This document shows positions 7,937-15,322 of a stretch of 16,828 bases of DNA, piece by piece (position 1 is the stretch's first letter; every line of letters begins with the position of its first letter). The position numbers were made by a program, and so were the translations under genes. Below the pieces are notes generated by a model. The model did not search any database, had not been told where the DNA came from, and saw only the letters and a program-made list of their open reading frames with translations. Source of the stretch: Syntrophomonadaceae bacterium (GTDB lineage Bacteria; Bacillota; Dethiobacteria; DTU022); NCBI GenBank assembly GCA_007129055.1, contig SKWE01000014.1, positions 1 through 16,828 on the forward strand, read 5' to 3'.

Positions 7937-8851
7937 CTACATCCTCTCACTTTCACTGCGTCCAAGCAGGCCGTTAGGCTTAAAGATTAAAAACAGGATT
8001 AAAAAGGCAAATGAAAATACATCTTTCCACACCGTTCCGATAAAAGGTATTTGCGTACCGAAAGCTTCCAAAAGACCAAGCAGCAAGCCTCCAAGCATGG
8101 CCCCGGGTATTATACCTATACCGCCAATTACAGCTGCAGTAAAAGCTTTTAAGCCGATCAGGAAACCCATGAAAAAGTGAATAGTTCCGTAGTAAACGCC
8201 AGCCATGATACCAGCTGCCGCTGCAAGCGCAGAACCGACGAAAAAGGTAATGGCGATAATTTTATAAACATCAATACCCATAAGCTGGCAGGTATCCCTG
8301 TCAAGGGCAATGGCACGCATCGCTTTTCCATACATGGTCCTGGTTATAAACATGTGCAGAATGAACATTAGCGAAAACGCGGCAACAATCAGGATAATCC
8401 TTGTCTCAGTAAGTCTTAAAGTGCCAATGAAAAAACTCTCCGTTCCCACCTCGGCAGGGAAAACGCGGTATCTACCGGCAGATATAATCATCACAGTATT
8501 ATATAAAATCATCGATACGGCGAGAGCGGTAATCAATATGGAAAGCCTGGGAGCTTTCAGCATTGGCCTGTAGGCAACTCGCTGGATTACAACTCCTAAA
8601 AGGCCAACCAGGGTCATACTGATCAGTAAACCAAGGATTAGTGATGGCCACCCGGCGCCAATAACAGGAGCAGCAATAGTAAGAAATATAAGACCGGAAA
8701 AAGCGCCGATCATATAAATATCACCGTGCGCGAAGTTTAGTAGCTTTATAATTCCATAAACCATTGAATAACCGATTGCGACAAGTCCGTAAAAAGAACC
8801 TATAAGTAAGCCGTTGAATAGCTGTTGCAGTAATACTTCATGTAAAGCCAT
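7937..8851 (-). CDS. livH: Branched-chain amino acid ABC transporter permease LivH
   Basis: This 304-residue membrane permease is the partner of LivM. The family motif GIIKLLNFAHGD is at residues 33-44 and the coupling loop ALDRDTCQLMGID at about 182-194. Multiple hydrophobic spans fill the rest, and FKPNGLLG is the usual C-terminal motif. I place the start at the ATG at 8851, preceded by GAGAGGTG. The reading frame stays open to 8902, but that part would run through a strong RNA hairpin and has no ribosome site. The hairpin between the binding-protein gene and livH probably lets the binding protein be made in excess. Confidence 0.94.
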   Translation of the reverse strand: MALHEVLLQQLFNGLLIGSFYGLVAIGYSMVYGIIKLLNFAHGDIYMIGAFSGLIFLTIAAPVIGAGWPSLILGLLISMTLVGLLGVVIQRVAYRPMLKAPRLSILITALAVSMILYNTVMIISAGRYRVFPAEVGTESFFIGTLRLTETRIILIVAAFSLMFILHMFITRTMYGKAMRAIALDRDTCQLMGIDVYKIIAITFFVGSALAAAAGIMAGVYYGTIHFFMGFLIGLKAFTAAVIGGIGIIPGAMLGGLLLGLLEAFGTQIPFIGTVWKDVFSFAFLILFLIFKPNGLLGRSESERM

Positions 8852-8872
8852 CTGTTCACCTCTCAAGTGAGC

Positions 8873-8898
8873 GCAGGCCCGGTAAATACCGGGCCTGC
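8873..8898 (-). repeat. Strong intergenic stem-loop between binding-protein gene and livH
   Basis: GCAGGCCCGG and CCGGGCCTGC form a perfect 10-base-pair GC-rich stem, extendable by two A-T pairs, around TAAATA. On the transcribed minus strand no T-run follows, so it is not a standard terminator. A role in stabilising the upstream mRNA end or damping read-through into livH fits its place between a binding-protein gene and its permease genes. Confidence 0.8.
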
Positions 8899-8918
8899 AC
8901 ACTTTTTATTCAGGCGAC

Positions 8919-10061
8919 TTACTCGACCAGGGCCCATCTTCCATCCCTGGCTTCAAGAATAACAAAGTTACTTCTTGCCAGTGTGTTTTGCTCAGTAAAC
9001 ATGATCGGGCCTGCCAGGCCCTCAAAGCCATCTGTAGCATCCAGTGCTTCTTTGATTGCAGCACTATCATCTGATCCGGCACGCTCAATAGCGTCAGCAA
9101 GCAATTTTGTGGCATCATACATCAGGGCAGCATAAGCTCCTGGTTCCCTGGGGAATGATGCTTCGTAATTTTCAATGAAGCTTTGTGCAGCGGGAAGGAA
9201 ATCGGTAAGCGGAGGTCCGGTACAGAGTACACCTTCAGCAGCATCGCCTGCAAGGTCAATTAACTCCTGGGCGCTTGAACCGTCTCCTACCATAATAACA
9301 CCTTCATAACCGCCTTCACGTAACTGGCGAATCAAAAGGGCGCCTTCTGCCTGGTAACCAGTCCAGTATATAGCATCAGGCGTGTTAGCCATGATTGTTG
9401 TAACAAAAGCTGAAAAATCAACCTCTCCACGTTGCACGGTATCATCTGCAACTATTTCATAACCGGCAGCTTCCCACTGTATTATGGTTTGCTCTTTCAG
9501 GTCAGCAGAGTAAGCGTCACCGGAGTCAATAACTCCGATTGTTTCAACACCTAGTGAGATAAATTTCTCAACTGCACTTGCTGCCTGGTCAAGGCCGGTG
9601 CTGTTGATCATAAATGCCCAACCCGGGTTTTCATCAATTAACGAAGTAGCATTTGAAGCAGCAACTACAAAGGGAATACCGGCGTCTCCGTAAATTGCCA
9701 GTGTTGGCAGTGTCGCACCGGAGCAGTAACCACCGACTAATGCAACAACTTCTTCCGAAACCAGCTGACTGGCAGCTGCAGTAGCCATGGATGGATCGCA
9801 ACCATCATCACCTGTTGTGGTAACAAGCATACGACCGCCTAAAACTCCGCCTGCGGCATTAATTTCTTCAACAGCAAGTTTGGCAGCATTTTCCATGTCA
9901 ATGCCGTCAGCTGCTTCAGAACCAGTGGTCGGGACCATAATTCCGATTAAAATGTCTCCCTCACCGTCTTCAGTTGCTGTATCATCACCGCAACCAACTG
10001 CACCAAAAATCATCATAGCTGTAACCAACAATAGAATCAAATACTTTTTGCTTTTAAACAA
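8919..10061 (-). CDS. livJ: Branched-chain/amino-acid ABC transporter substrate-binding lipoprotein
   Basis: This 380-residue extracytoplasmic binding protein has the type I periplasmic fold (LivJ/LivK family). It would capture an amino acid outside the membrane and hand it to LivHM. The N-terminus has lysines, a hydrophobic stretch and a lipobox AVGC with C24 as the lipidated residue, as in Gram-positive lipoproteins. IGIMVPTTGSEA, VEEINAAGGVLGG and the LVGGYCSGATLP region are standard for the family. The only start fitting the GAGGAGG site is a TTG at 10061; the next internal ATG codons fall within the signal peptide. The mature protein is acidic. The symbol is given by operon position; the ligand (leucine-type, proline-type or other) cannot be read from the sequence. 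Confidence 0.92.
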   Translation of the reverse strand: MFKSKKYLILLLVTAMMIFGAVGCGDDTATEDGEGDILIGIMVPTTGSEAADGIDMENAAKLAVEEINAAGGVLGGRMLVTTTGDDGCDPSMATAAASQLVSEEVVALVGGYCSGATLPTLAIYGDAGIPFVVAASNATSLIDENPGWAFMINSTGLDQAASAVEKFISLGVETIGVIDSGDAYSADLKEQTIIQWEAAGYEIVADDTVQRGEVDFSAFVTTIMANTPDAIYWTGYQAEGALLIRQLREGGYEGVIMVGDGSSAQELIDLAGDAAEGVLCTGPPLTDFLPAAQSFIENYEASFPREPGAYAALMYDATKLLADAIERAGSDDSAAIKEALDATDGFEGLAGPIMFTEQNTLARSNFVILEARDGRWALVE

Positions 10062-10242
10062 TTTAAAAATGACCTCCTCTAAATTAATCTTACTCCTTAA
10101 CCTTTCAGTGACTTAACTCTTCCAGGCTTAAGAGCAGAGCCTTGCAGCTTTAATGAATGAAACAATAAATGTTCCTAATAAAAACCCCTTCTTCATCTTT
10201 AAAACTTGTCAGTCAGGAAAAAAAGAGCTTTTTAAAATATTT

Positions 10243-10252
10243 CACCTCCTTA
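10243..10252 (-). promoter_or_regulatory. Orphan strong Shine-Dalgarno sequence in the leader
   Basis: On the minus strand TAAGGAGGTG is a near-perfect ribosome site about 180 bases upstream of the binding-protein gene. No ATG, GTG or TTG follows at proper spacing. A GTG overlapping the site opens a 10-codon frame ending at 10213, and an ATT at 10238 opens a 9-codon frame. It could serve a leader peptide or be a remnant. Confidence 0.45.
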
Positions 10253-10267
10253 CATAAAGTGCCGACT

Positions 10268-10287
10268 TTGAATATAATTTTATTCAA
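10268..10287. repeat. Perfect 7-base inverted repeat, possible operator
   Basis: TTGAATA, six spacer bases, then TATTCAA form an exact palindrome in the leader of the transporter operon. The size and symmetry suit a dimeric regulator. The half-site TTGAATA recurs at 10421-10427 inside the other inverted repeat. No known regulator motif is recognised. Confidence 0.45.
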
Positions 10288-10395
10288 TAGTCCATCCATT
10301 GCACGACCTTTTATATTCGCTATCGGTTTTATTATTCCTCTTTAAGATATTATTAAATTTCACTTTTTTAATCACAGTATCATTTATAGATATAT

Positions 10396-10432
10396 AGTAA
10401 TTTCAAGCGGTTAGACTATATTGAATATTACT
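10396..10432. repeat. Inverted repeat downstream of serine dehydratase gene
   Basis: AGTAATTTCAA and TTGAATATTACT pair over 11 bases with one bulged base around a 14-base loop. It starts 26 bases after the serine dehydratase stop. Neither strand has a T-run after it, so it is a weak terminator candidate and might instead be a regulator site or mRNA 3' stabiliser. Confidence 0.4.
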
Positions 10433-10457
10433 TGTAATAGACGTAAAATATACCTTG

Positions 10458-12044
10458 TTAATGATTTATATCTTTATCAAGTCTTTGAAACAAGGCCCTT
10501 GCTGAAGGTGTTTTTGATAATCCTCCACCTCCTGTGCAGCGCAACTCGGCAGGCAGCATTCGACCAACCCTGTCAAAAGCTTCGATTGTTTCACCAAGCG
10601 GAATTACGTTAATAAAACCGGAGAGAGCCATATTCGCACAGGCGAGGGCATTGACTGCTGCCAGAACATTCTTTCCAAGGCAGGGAACTTCAACCCTTTC
10701 TGCTACAGGATCGCAAATCATACCCATGATATTCTGAAGTGCCATGGCTGCTGCATCAAGAGATTGTTTAACTGTGCCTCCATATATCTGCACCAATCCG
10801 GCTGCAGCCATTGCCGAGGCAGAACCACATTCTGCCTGGCATCCACACTCTTCTGCGGCAAAAGTACTTTTATTAACTATCAAAATCCCGATTGCCGCAG
10901 CAGCAAAAAGGCCTTTTAGGAGCGTGTCTTTTTCCAATTCCTCTTCCTCAGAAACTGCAAATAAGATGCCGGGAATTACCCCGCACGCACCGGCAGTGGG
11001 AGCGGCGACAATAACTTCCATGGAGCTTTTTGAATCCATTACTGCCGTGGTATAGGTGATTATTTTTTTAACAACTTCCCCTCCGATAAGATTACCTTCG
11101 TATTTAGACATCTTTACTGCCTGCGGTTCAAGGATACGGTTTGAAAAGTCTTTGCCTTCCAGTCCCTCCTTGATAGAGCTATTCATAGTTTGTAAAATAT
11201 TTTTTCCAAGCTGCAGCACTTCATCAGAAGTTATATCGCCACGTTCCATTTCATAAAGCACTGCCAGTTTCCAGAGTTCCAGGTCTCTTTTCTCTGCTTC
11301 CTTTAAGAGCTCTTCATCAGTAATAAACGGTACCTTTAGCTCTTTCCTTGAGCGGACAGGAAGAACAGGGTTAATATAAACAATCGTGCTTATTTTATCA
11401 AAAAGTTCAATAACCTTGCGCACAAAGGATGGTAATTCGCTGTCCGTTTTTATGTTAATTAAGCTGAAACCATCACCCTCAACGACAGATGAGTAATCAT
11501 GATCTGGAAATAGCTTATTAATTCTATCCATGTACCTCTCGAGCGCTTCTTCATTTTTTGATTCGATAAATAAAAATGTTTCGTAAAAGTCGCCTTTTAC
11601 TGAGACGGGAGCGCCATTAATTTCTTTTAACTCAAACATCCCCCCTCCTGTCGATATAAAAATAAAACAAAATTCTTTTCCGGATCGATCTGCGGCAGTT
11701 ACCCTGTAGGTATTAGGGTGCTCGGCATCGAACCGGGTTATCGAAAAATTGACTTCTATCCCTTTATCGTGTGCTATTTTTGCTGACTCCAATAGTCGAT
11801 CATCATCGAGGTTCATCCCCAGCAGGCCGCCTATCAATCCAAAATCAGAGCCCTGTGTTTTATAGGTAGTTGCAAGAGAACCCTGGCTTTCAAATTCAAC
11901 ACTAAATATATGTATGTCTTCATTAAAAAACTGCCTGACAAGGTTACCGATCCTGACAGAAGCAGCTGTATGTGAACTAGAGGGACCGCGCATCACTGGT
12001 CCCATTACGTCATTGAAAATACTTGGAGGCTGATTTTTCATCAT
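10458..12044 (-). CDS. sdaA: L-serine dehydratase, iron-sulfur type, single chain
   Basis: This 528-residue enzyme converts L-serine to pyruvate and ammonia using an oxygen-sensitive [4Fe-4S] cluster. The N-terminal beta domain has GPSSSHTA (residues 20-27). The C-terminal alpha domain has APTAGACGVIPG (348-359), GCQAE (C402), CDPVA (C444) and VPCLGKN (C455). The C402/C444/C455 spacing of 42 and 11 equals that of the cluster cysteines of the Legionella enzyme (343, 385, 396, from memory). C503 in RCTGGGGLS may be relevant to the fourth iron site. It is about 75 residues longer than the E. coli 454-residue form; the extra part, around residues 150-230, may be an ACT-like regulatory segment. 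The start is the ATG at 12044 with GGGAGG 8 bases upstream. It lies 17 bases after the reductase gene, in the same operon. A related beta-hydroxy amino acid as substrate cannot be ruled out. Confidence 0.88.
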   Translation of the reverse strand: MMKNQPPSIFNDVMGPVMRGPSSSHTAASVRIGNLVRQFFNEDIHIFSVEFESQGSLATTYKTQGSDFGLIGGLLGMNLDDDRLLESAKIAHDKGIEVNFSITRFDAEHPNTYRVTAADRSGKEFCFIFISTGGGMFELKEINGAPVSVKGDFYETFLFIESKNEEALERYMDRINKLFPDHDYSSVVEGDGFSLINIKTDSELPSFVRKVIELFDKISTIVYINPVLPVRSRKELKVPFITDEELLKEAEKRDLELWKLAVLYEMERGDITSDEVLQLGKNILQTMNSSIKEGLEGKDFSNRILEPQAVKMSKYEGNLIGGEVVKKIITYTTAVMDSKSSMEVIVAAPTAGACGVIPGILFAVSEEEELEKDTLLKGLFAAAAIGILIVNKSTFAAEECGCQAECGSASAMAAAGLVQIYGGTVKQSLDAAAMALQNIMGMICDPVAERVEVPCLGKNVLAAVNALACANMALSGFINVIPLGETIEAFDRVGRMLPAELRCTGGGGLSKTPSARALFQRLDKDINH

Positions 12045-12061
12045 TTAAATTTCCTCCCAAA

Positions 12062-13027
12062 TTATTTTATTTTTGTTCCAAGGCCGTTTAGCAATGCCTG
12101 CTCGTAGATGTAAGTCGATACTGTTATATCGAAAAGCGCCATACCTACAGATTTAAAAAATGTTGTCCCCGTTTTTGTTTCATATTTATCTTTATTTTTA
12201 ATCAGCTCGCCCATTTTTACAAAGCAATCCTGGTCGACCCACTTATTTTGTAACGGTGTTATCAGGTCCCCGGATTCTTCAAATCCATGCTCTGTGTCAA
12301 TGAAAACGTTTTTTGCAAGGCCATAAATCGCCTTCGGGTACTCTCTCATATCCGGTTTATAGGAGCCTATTCCTATGTAATGCTTGTTTTGAAGTAGTTC
12401 AGGTTTATCCGGCAGCACAGGCTCAGTGGACGGTGTTGCTGTTATAATTAAATTGGTTTTTTTAAGCAGATCTGTGCATGATTCAGAAAGCTTTATTGCC
12501 AATTCAGGAAAAGTATTCTGCAGTTTTTCCCGCAGATTTTCCATGTTGCTAACTGAAAGGTCGTATATATAAATTTCCTTAATTGACGGGCGGGCAGTGC
12601 AGGCAAAATAGACCTGGTAAAAACCCTGGGTACCTGAGCCTATTAAACCTAATGATTCTATATCATCCGGGGCGGTATGGCGTATTGCAACACCACCAAC
12701 GGCTCCCGTTCTGAGACCTGTCACAACAGCGCCATCCAAAATCGCAACGGGAATTCCTGTCTCAGCATTATTCAATATTACAATTCCACTTATTACAGGC
12801 TCATTTTTCCTGATATTTTCAGGAAACAGTGAAAGAATTTTTGTCCCAAAATAATTGTCAGTAAAACAAGGCATATACAACAGAGTATTAGGGCCACTGT
12901 TAACATGCATCCTGTTAGGCATATAATAATTTCCCTTAAGATCAGTGGCGTAAGCGCTTTCTATAACGTCCATAACTTTTTCCGGCACACCGGCTTTGAT
13001 AATATCTTCTCTGCCTAAATATAAAAT
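12062..13027 (-). CDS. Ornithine cyclodeaminase/mu-crystallin family reductase, likely pyrroline-2-carboxylate reductase; AUU start
   Basis: This NAD(P)H-dependent enzyme belongs to the ornithine cyclodeaminase/mu-crystallin family. Members include ornithine cyclodeaminase, alanine dehydrogenase and delta1-pyrroline-2-carboxylate reductase. Conserved family parts are GTKILSLFPEN (substrate lysine), GLRTGAVGGVA, the nucleotide-binding LGLIGSGTQG, and GSYKPDMRE. The last favours a reductase over a true cyclodeaminase. With a trans-3-hydroxyproline dehydratase nearby, reduction of its product to L-proline is the best guess. A GTG at 12988 gives 308 residues but cuts into the conserved N-terminal helix and has no ribosome site. 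The frame reads back through ILYLGREDIIKAG, a normal family N-terminus, to an ATT at 13027 lying 8 bases after GGAGG. No ATG, GTG or TTG exists between them and a stop lies just upstream. The AUU start gives 321 residues. Confidence 0.85.
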   Translation of the reverse strand: MLYLGREDIIKAGVPEKVMDVIESAYATDLKGNYYMPNRMHVNSGPNTLLYMPCFTDNYFGTKILSLFPENIRKNEPVISGIVILNNAETGIPVAILDGAVVTGLRTGAVGGVAIRHTAPDDIESLGLIGSGTQGFYQVYFACTARPSIKEIYIYDLSVSNMENLREKLQNTFPELAIKLSESCTDLLKKTNLIITATPSTEPVLPDKPELLQNKHYIGIGSYKPDMREYPKAIYGLAKNVFIDTEHGFEESGDLITPLQNKWVDQDCFVKMGELIKNKDKYETKTGTTFFKSVGMALFDITVSTYIYEQALLNGLGTKIK

Positions 13028-13035
13028 TTTAATAA

Positions 13036-13040
13036 CCTCC
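13036..13040 (-). promoter_or_regulatory. Shine-Dalgarno site that points to an AUU start codon
   Basis: GGAGG on the minus strand lies 5 bases after the rtcB stop (13046-13048). The only in-frame codons at start distance are ATT at 13033 (2 bases away, too close) and ATT at 13027 (8 bases away, ideal). An in-frame TAG lies immediately before it, so translation of the reductase cannot begin further upstream. Confidence 0.65.
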
Positions 13041-13045
13041 GTAGT

Positions 13046-14476
13046 CTAATTTTTATCTTCACCTTTTATGACAGCCACGGGAAACAGGCTTACAACTTTT
13101 CTGATCATATCGATATCGGCCAGGGTGTCTACCACATGATCTATATTTTTATAAGCCTGTGGTGCTTCATCCAAAAATGCCTTATAGTTCGAGCCTGAAA
13201 TAATTATATTTTTCATCCTGCTTTTTAAGTCTTCAACAGCGATACCCTGCTTTGCAGCGGTCCGCGATAAAACCCTCCCAGCACCATGATTTACAGAATT
13301 AAAGACGTTTTCCAGCAAGTTTTCCGCTTTGACAACATATGAAGTGCTCCCCATGCTTCCCGGGATCAAAACCGGGTGACCAGTCTCCCTGTATGCCGGC
13401 GGGTTATCAGGATGCCCCGCTGGCAGCGCTCTTGTTGCACCCTTTCGGTGGACCAGCATACTTTTACCTTTAATATTTTCAAATCGTGCCGTGTTATGGG
13501 TAATGTCATACACCAGGCCAAGATCGTAATCAATGTCCCGGCCTCCAAGAACTTCGGAAAATGCTTTGCGCAGGTCATCTGTTATCCACTGGCGATTACA
13601 GTAAGCAAAATTAACAGCACATGACATAGCAGCCAGGTAATCGCTTCCTTCACTGGAACGTATAGGAACTGCAGCAAGTCCGGAATTTGGGATAGACAGG
13701 TTATATTTCTTAGCATCTTTTTTCATACTTTTTGAATAATCAGTGCACACCTGGTGACCAAAGCCCCTGCTGCCGGTATGGATCATAATCGTTATATATC
13801 CTTCACTCAGGCCGTAAATATTAGCAGCATTTTGATCATAGACTTTTTCTATAACGCCTATTTCGATAAAATGATTGCCACCGCCGATCGTTGACAACTG
13901 CAGGCCTCGATCAACTGCCTTTGGGCTAACCTTCAATATATCTGCGCCAGTCATGCAGCCACCATCTTCTGTATTTAAAATATCTTCCTGGCGGCCATAG
14001 CCTAATTCAACAAGATAAGGAACGCCTGTTTCTACCAGCTTCTTGAAATGCTTTTTAACCAGGCCGGCATGCCTGCTCTTCTGTCCAACCCCACCTGGAA
14101 CTCTATTCGTAATGGAAGTAATAAGTTTTTGTGTGGTCATTTTGTCAAGCTCTGATGCCGGGATATTAGTTTTCAGCAGCCGGACTCCACAGTTGATATC
14201 CATTCCAACTGCCCCTGCTGAAACCAGGCCATCTTCAGCATCCATGGCCATAACCCCACCGATTGGCAAACCGAAACCGGAATGGATGTCAGGCATACCA
14301 ACAACCGGGCTTATTACACCCTTCAATGAAGCAGCGTCAACTAGCTGTTGTAAAGACTGTTCTTCGAAATGATCGTCAAAAAGCTGCTGATTTAGAAATA
14401 TTACAACGTCAGCATTCATTTTACCCCAGCGGGGCATAAAATAGCAGTTTTTGCTTTTTAACTCAAGTCTATTCAT
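13046..14476 (-). CDS. rtcB: RNA-splicing/repair ligase RtcB
   Basis: This 476-residue GTP- and Mn-dependent RNA ligase joins RNA 3'-phosphate or 2',3'-cyclic-phosphate ends to 5'-hydroxyl ends. The metal ligands are visible: C96 in MDINCG, H202 in GGNHFIEIG, H233 in IHTGSRG and H327 in DITHNTA. H397 in NHGAGR is the likely guanylated histidine. HRKGATRA and GSMGSTSY are also standard. I place the start at ATG 14476, since GGAGG lies 5 bases upstream; a TTG at 14488 overlaps that site. No archease gene is seen next to it. It lies 34 bases after surE and directly ahead of the reductase gene, so it shares their transcript. Confidence 0.95.
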   Translation of the reverse strand: MNRLELKSKNCYFMPRWGKMNADVVIFLNQQLFDDHFEEQSLQQLVDAASLKGVISPVVGMPDIHSGFGLPIGGVMAMDAEDGLVSAGAVGMDINCGVRLLKTNIPASELDKMTTQKLITSITNRVPGGVGQKSRHAGLVKKHFKKLVETGVPYLVELGYGRQEDILNTEDGGCMTGADILKVSPKAVDRGLQLSTIGGGNHFIEIGVIEKVYDQNAANIYGLSEGYITIMIHTGSRGFGHQVCTDYSKSMKKDAKKYNLSIPNSGLAAVPIRSSEGSDYLAAMSCAVNFAYCNRQWITDDLRKAFSEVLGGRDIDYDLGLVYDITHNTARFENIKGKSMLVHRKGATRALPAGHPDNPPAYRETGHPVLIPGSMGSTSYVVKAENLLENVFNSVNHGAGRVLSRTAAKQGIAVEDLKSRMKNIIISGSNYKAFLDEAPQAYKNIDHVVDTLADIDMIRKVVSLFPVAVIKGEDKN

Positions 14477-14510
14477 TAAAACCTCCAAATTAACAGCAGC
14501 CAGCTGCCGA

Positions 14511-15314
14511 CTAACCGGGTTTTATAGTTTTTATAATTTCTTTCAGGCCTGGGATTGCTTCCCTGTTTGTAAGCTGAAAATGAATTGGTGTAACAGAAAT
14601 ATAGCCTTCCCTGACAGCCCTTGTATCAGTATCAGCGGCATTTTCAATCTCGTCATCATCAACAAGATCACCGGCCAGCCAGTAGTAATGCATTCCCCTG
14701 GGATCTACTCTCTGTTCAAAAGCATTTCTATAGCGCCTGATACCCAGGCTTGTTACCCTGACACCCTGAATACAATCTGTATTTTTGGGAACGTTTATAT
14801 TTGCAAGTAGCGGTTGGTTATGTTTATTGGCCATATATTCCGGGATAAAACTTGATATAAAGCGAGCAGCATAAAGAAAATTACTGCTTTCGCCACGTCC
14901 GGTAAGAGATACGGCTATAGAATTAATACCCATCAGCAAACCCTCAACCGCAGCTGAAACAGTACCGGAATACAGCACATCGGTACCCAGGTTGCTTCCC
15001 CTGTTGATCCCTGATATAACCAGGTCCGGTTTATCTAACAGGATTGCCTCAACAGCAAGTTTAACACAGTCTGAGGGAGTTCCATTTACAGCCATTCCTT
15101 TAAGGCCTGGTATGTTGATAAAGCTAATTTCCTCTGCCCTTAAGGGTTTGTGCATTGTAATGCCGTGACCTACAGCGCTCCGCTCCCTGTCGGGCGCTAT
15201 AACTGAAATTTCGAACTGTTTACTATAGTCTTCGTATAAGACCTGTGCTAACCTCTGTATCCCCTCTGCGTAAATTCCATCATCATTGGTTATTAATATG
15301 TGCGGTTTTTTCAT
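14511..15314 (-). CDS. surE: 5'/3'-nucleotidase SurE
   Basis: This is a 267-residue metal-dependent phosphatase that removes phosphate from nucleoside 5'- and 3'-monophosphates and short polyphosphates in the cytoplasm. The N-terminal ITNDDG (D11, D12) binds the metal. PDRERSAVGHG carries the conserved Ser, and VNGTPSDCV and ISGINRGSNLGTDVLYSGTV are hallmark active-site stretches. Its ATG lies 8 bases after the mtaD stop, and it has only a weak ribosome site of its own, so coupling to mtaD is likely. Length and motifs are normal for the family. Confidence 0.95.
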   Translation of the reverse strand: MKKPHILITNDDGIYAEGIQRLAQVLYEDYSKQFEISVIAPDRERSAVGHGITMHKPLRAEEISFINIPGLKGMAVNGTPSDCVKLAVEAILLDKPDLVISGINRGSNLGTDVLYSGTVSAAVEGLLMGINSIAVSLTGRGESSNFLYAARFISSFIPEYMANKHNQPLLANINVPKNTDCIQGVRVTSLGIRRYRNAFEQRVDPRGMHYYWLAGDLVDDDEIENAADTDTRAVREGYISVTPIHFQLTNREAIPGLKEIIKTIKPG

Positions 15315-15322
15315 ATAACTGT

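Larger units (their letters stand above)
10062..10457. other. Long non-coding leader/promoter region upstream of the transporter operon
   Basis: This AT-rich stretch of about 400 bases lies between the serine dehydratase stop and the binding-protein start. I see no convincing gene. It holds two inverted repeats (10268-10287 and 10396-10432), an orphan strong Shine-Dalgarno (10243-10252) followed only by very short frames, and the GAGGAGG of the binding-protein gene at its end. A possible 22-codon frame (10196-10128, minus; starts MKKGFLLG) resembles a signal peptide but lacks a good ribosome site. The transporter promoter should lie here; I see no strongly matched -35/-10 pair. No T-tailed terminator for serine dehydratase is visible. 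Confidence 0.6.

Noticed and set aside
8873..8898. Intrinsic terminator after the binding-protein gene
   Set aside because: No T-run follows on the transcribed strand and the downstream permease gene is part of the same operon.
9787..10116. Rightward open frame of 109 codons opposite the binding-protein N-terminus
   Set aside because: It is antisense to a clear gene, low in complexity and without a ribosome site or family motif.
10128..10196. 22-codon frame beginning MKKGFLLG as a real small gene
   Set aside because: It lacks a proper ribosome site and any recognisable family; kept only as a possible leader frame.
12062..13027. Calling this gene ornithine cyclodeaminase in the strict sense
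   Set aside because: GSYKPDMRE at the substrate loop and the neighbourhood fit a reductase better; only the family is secure.
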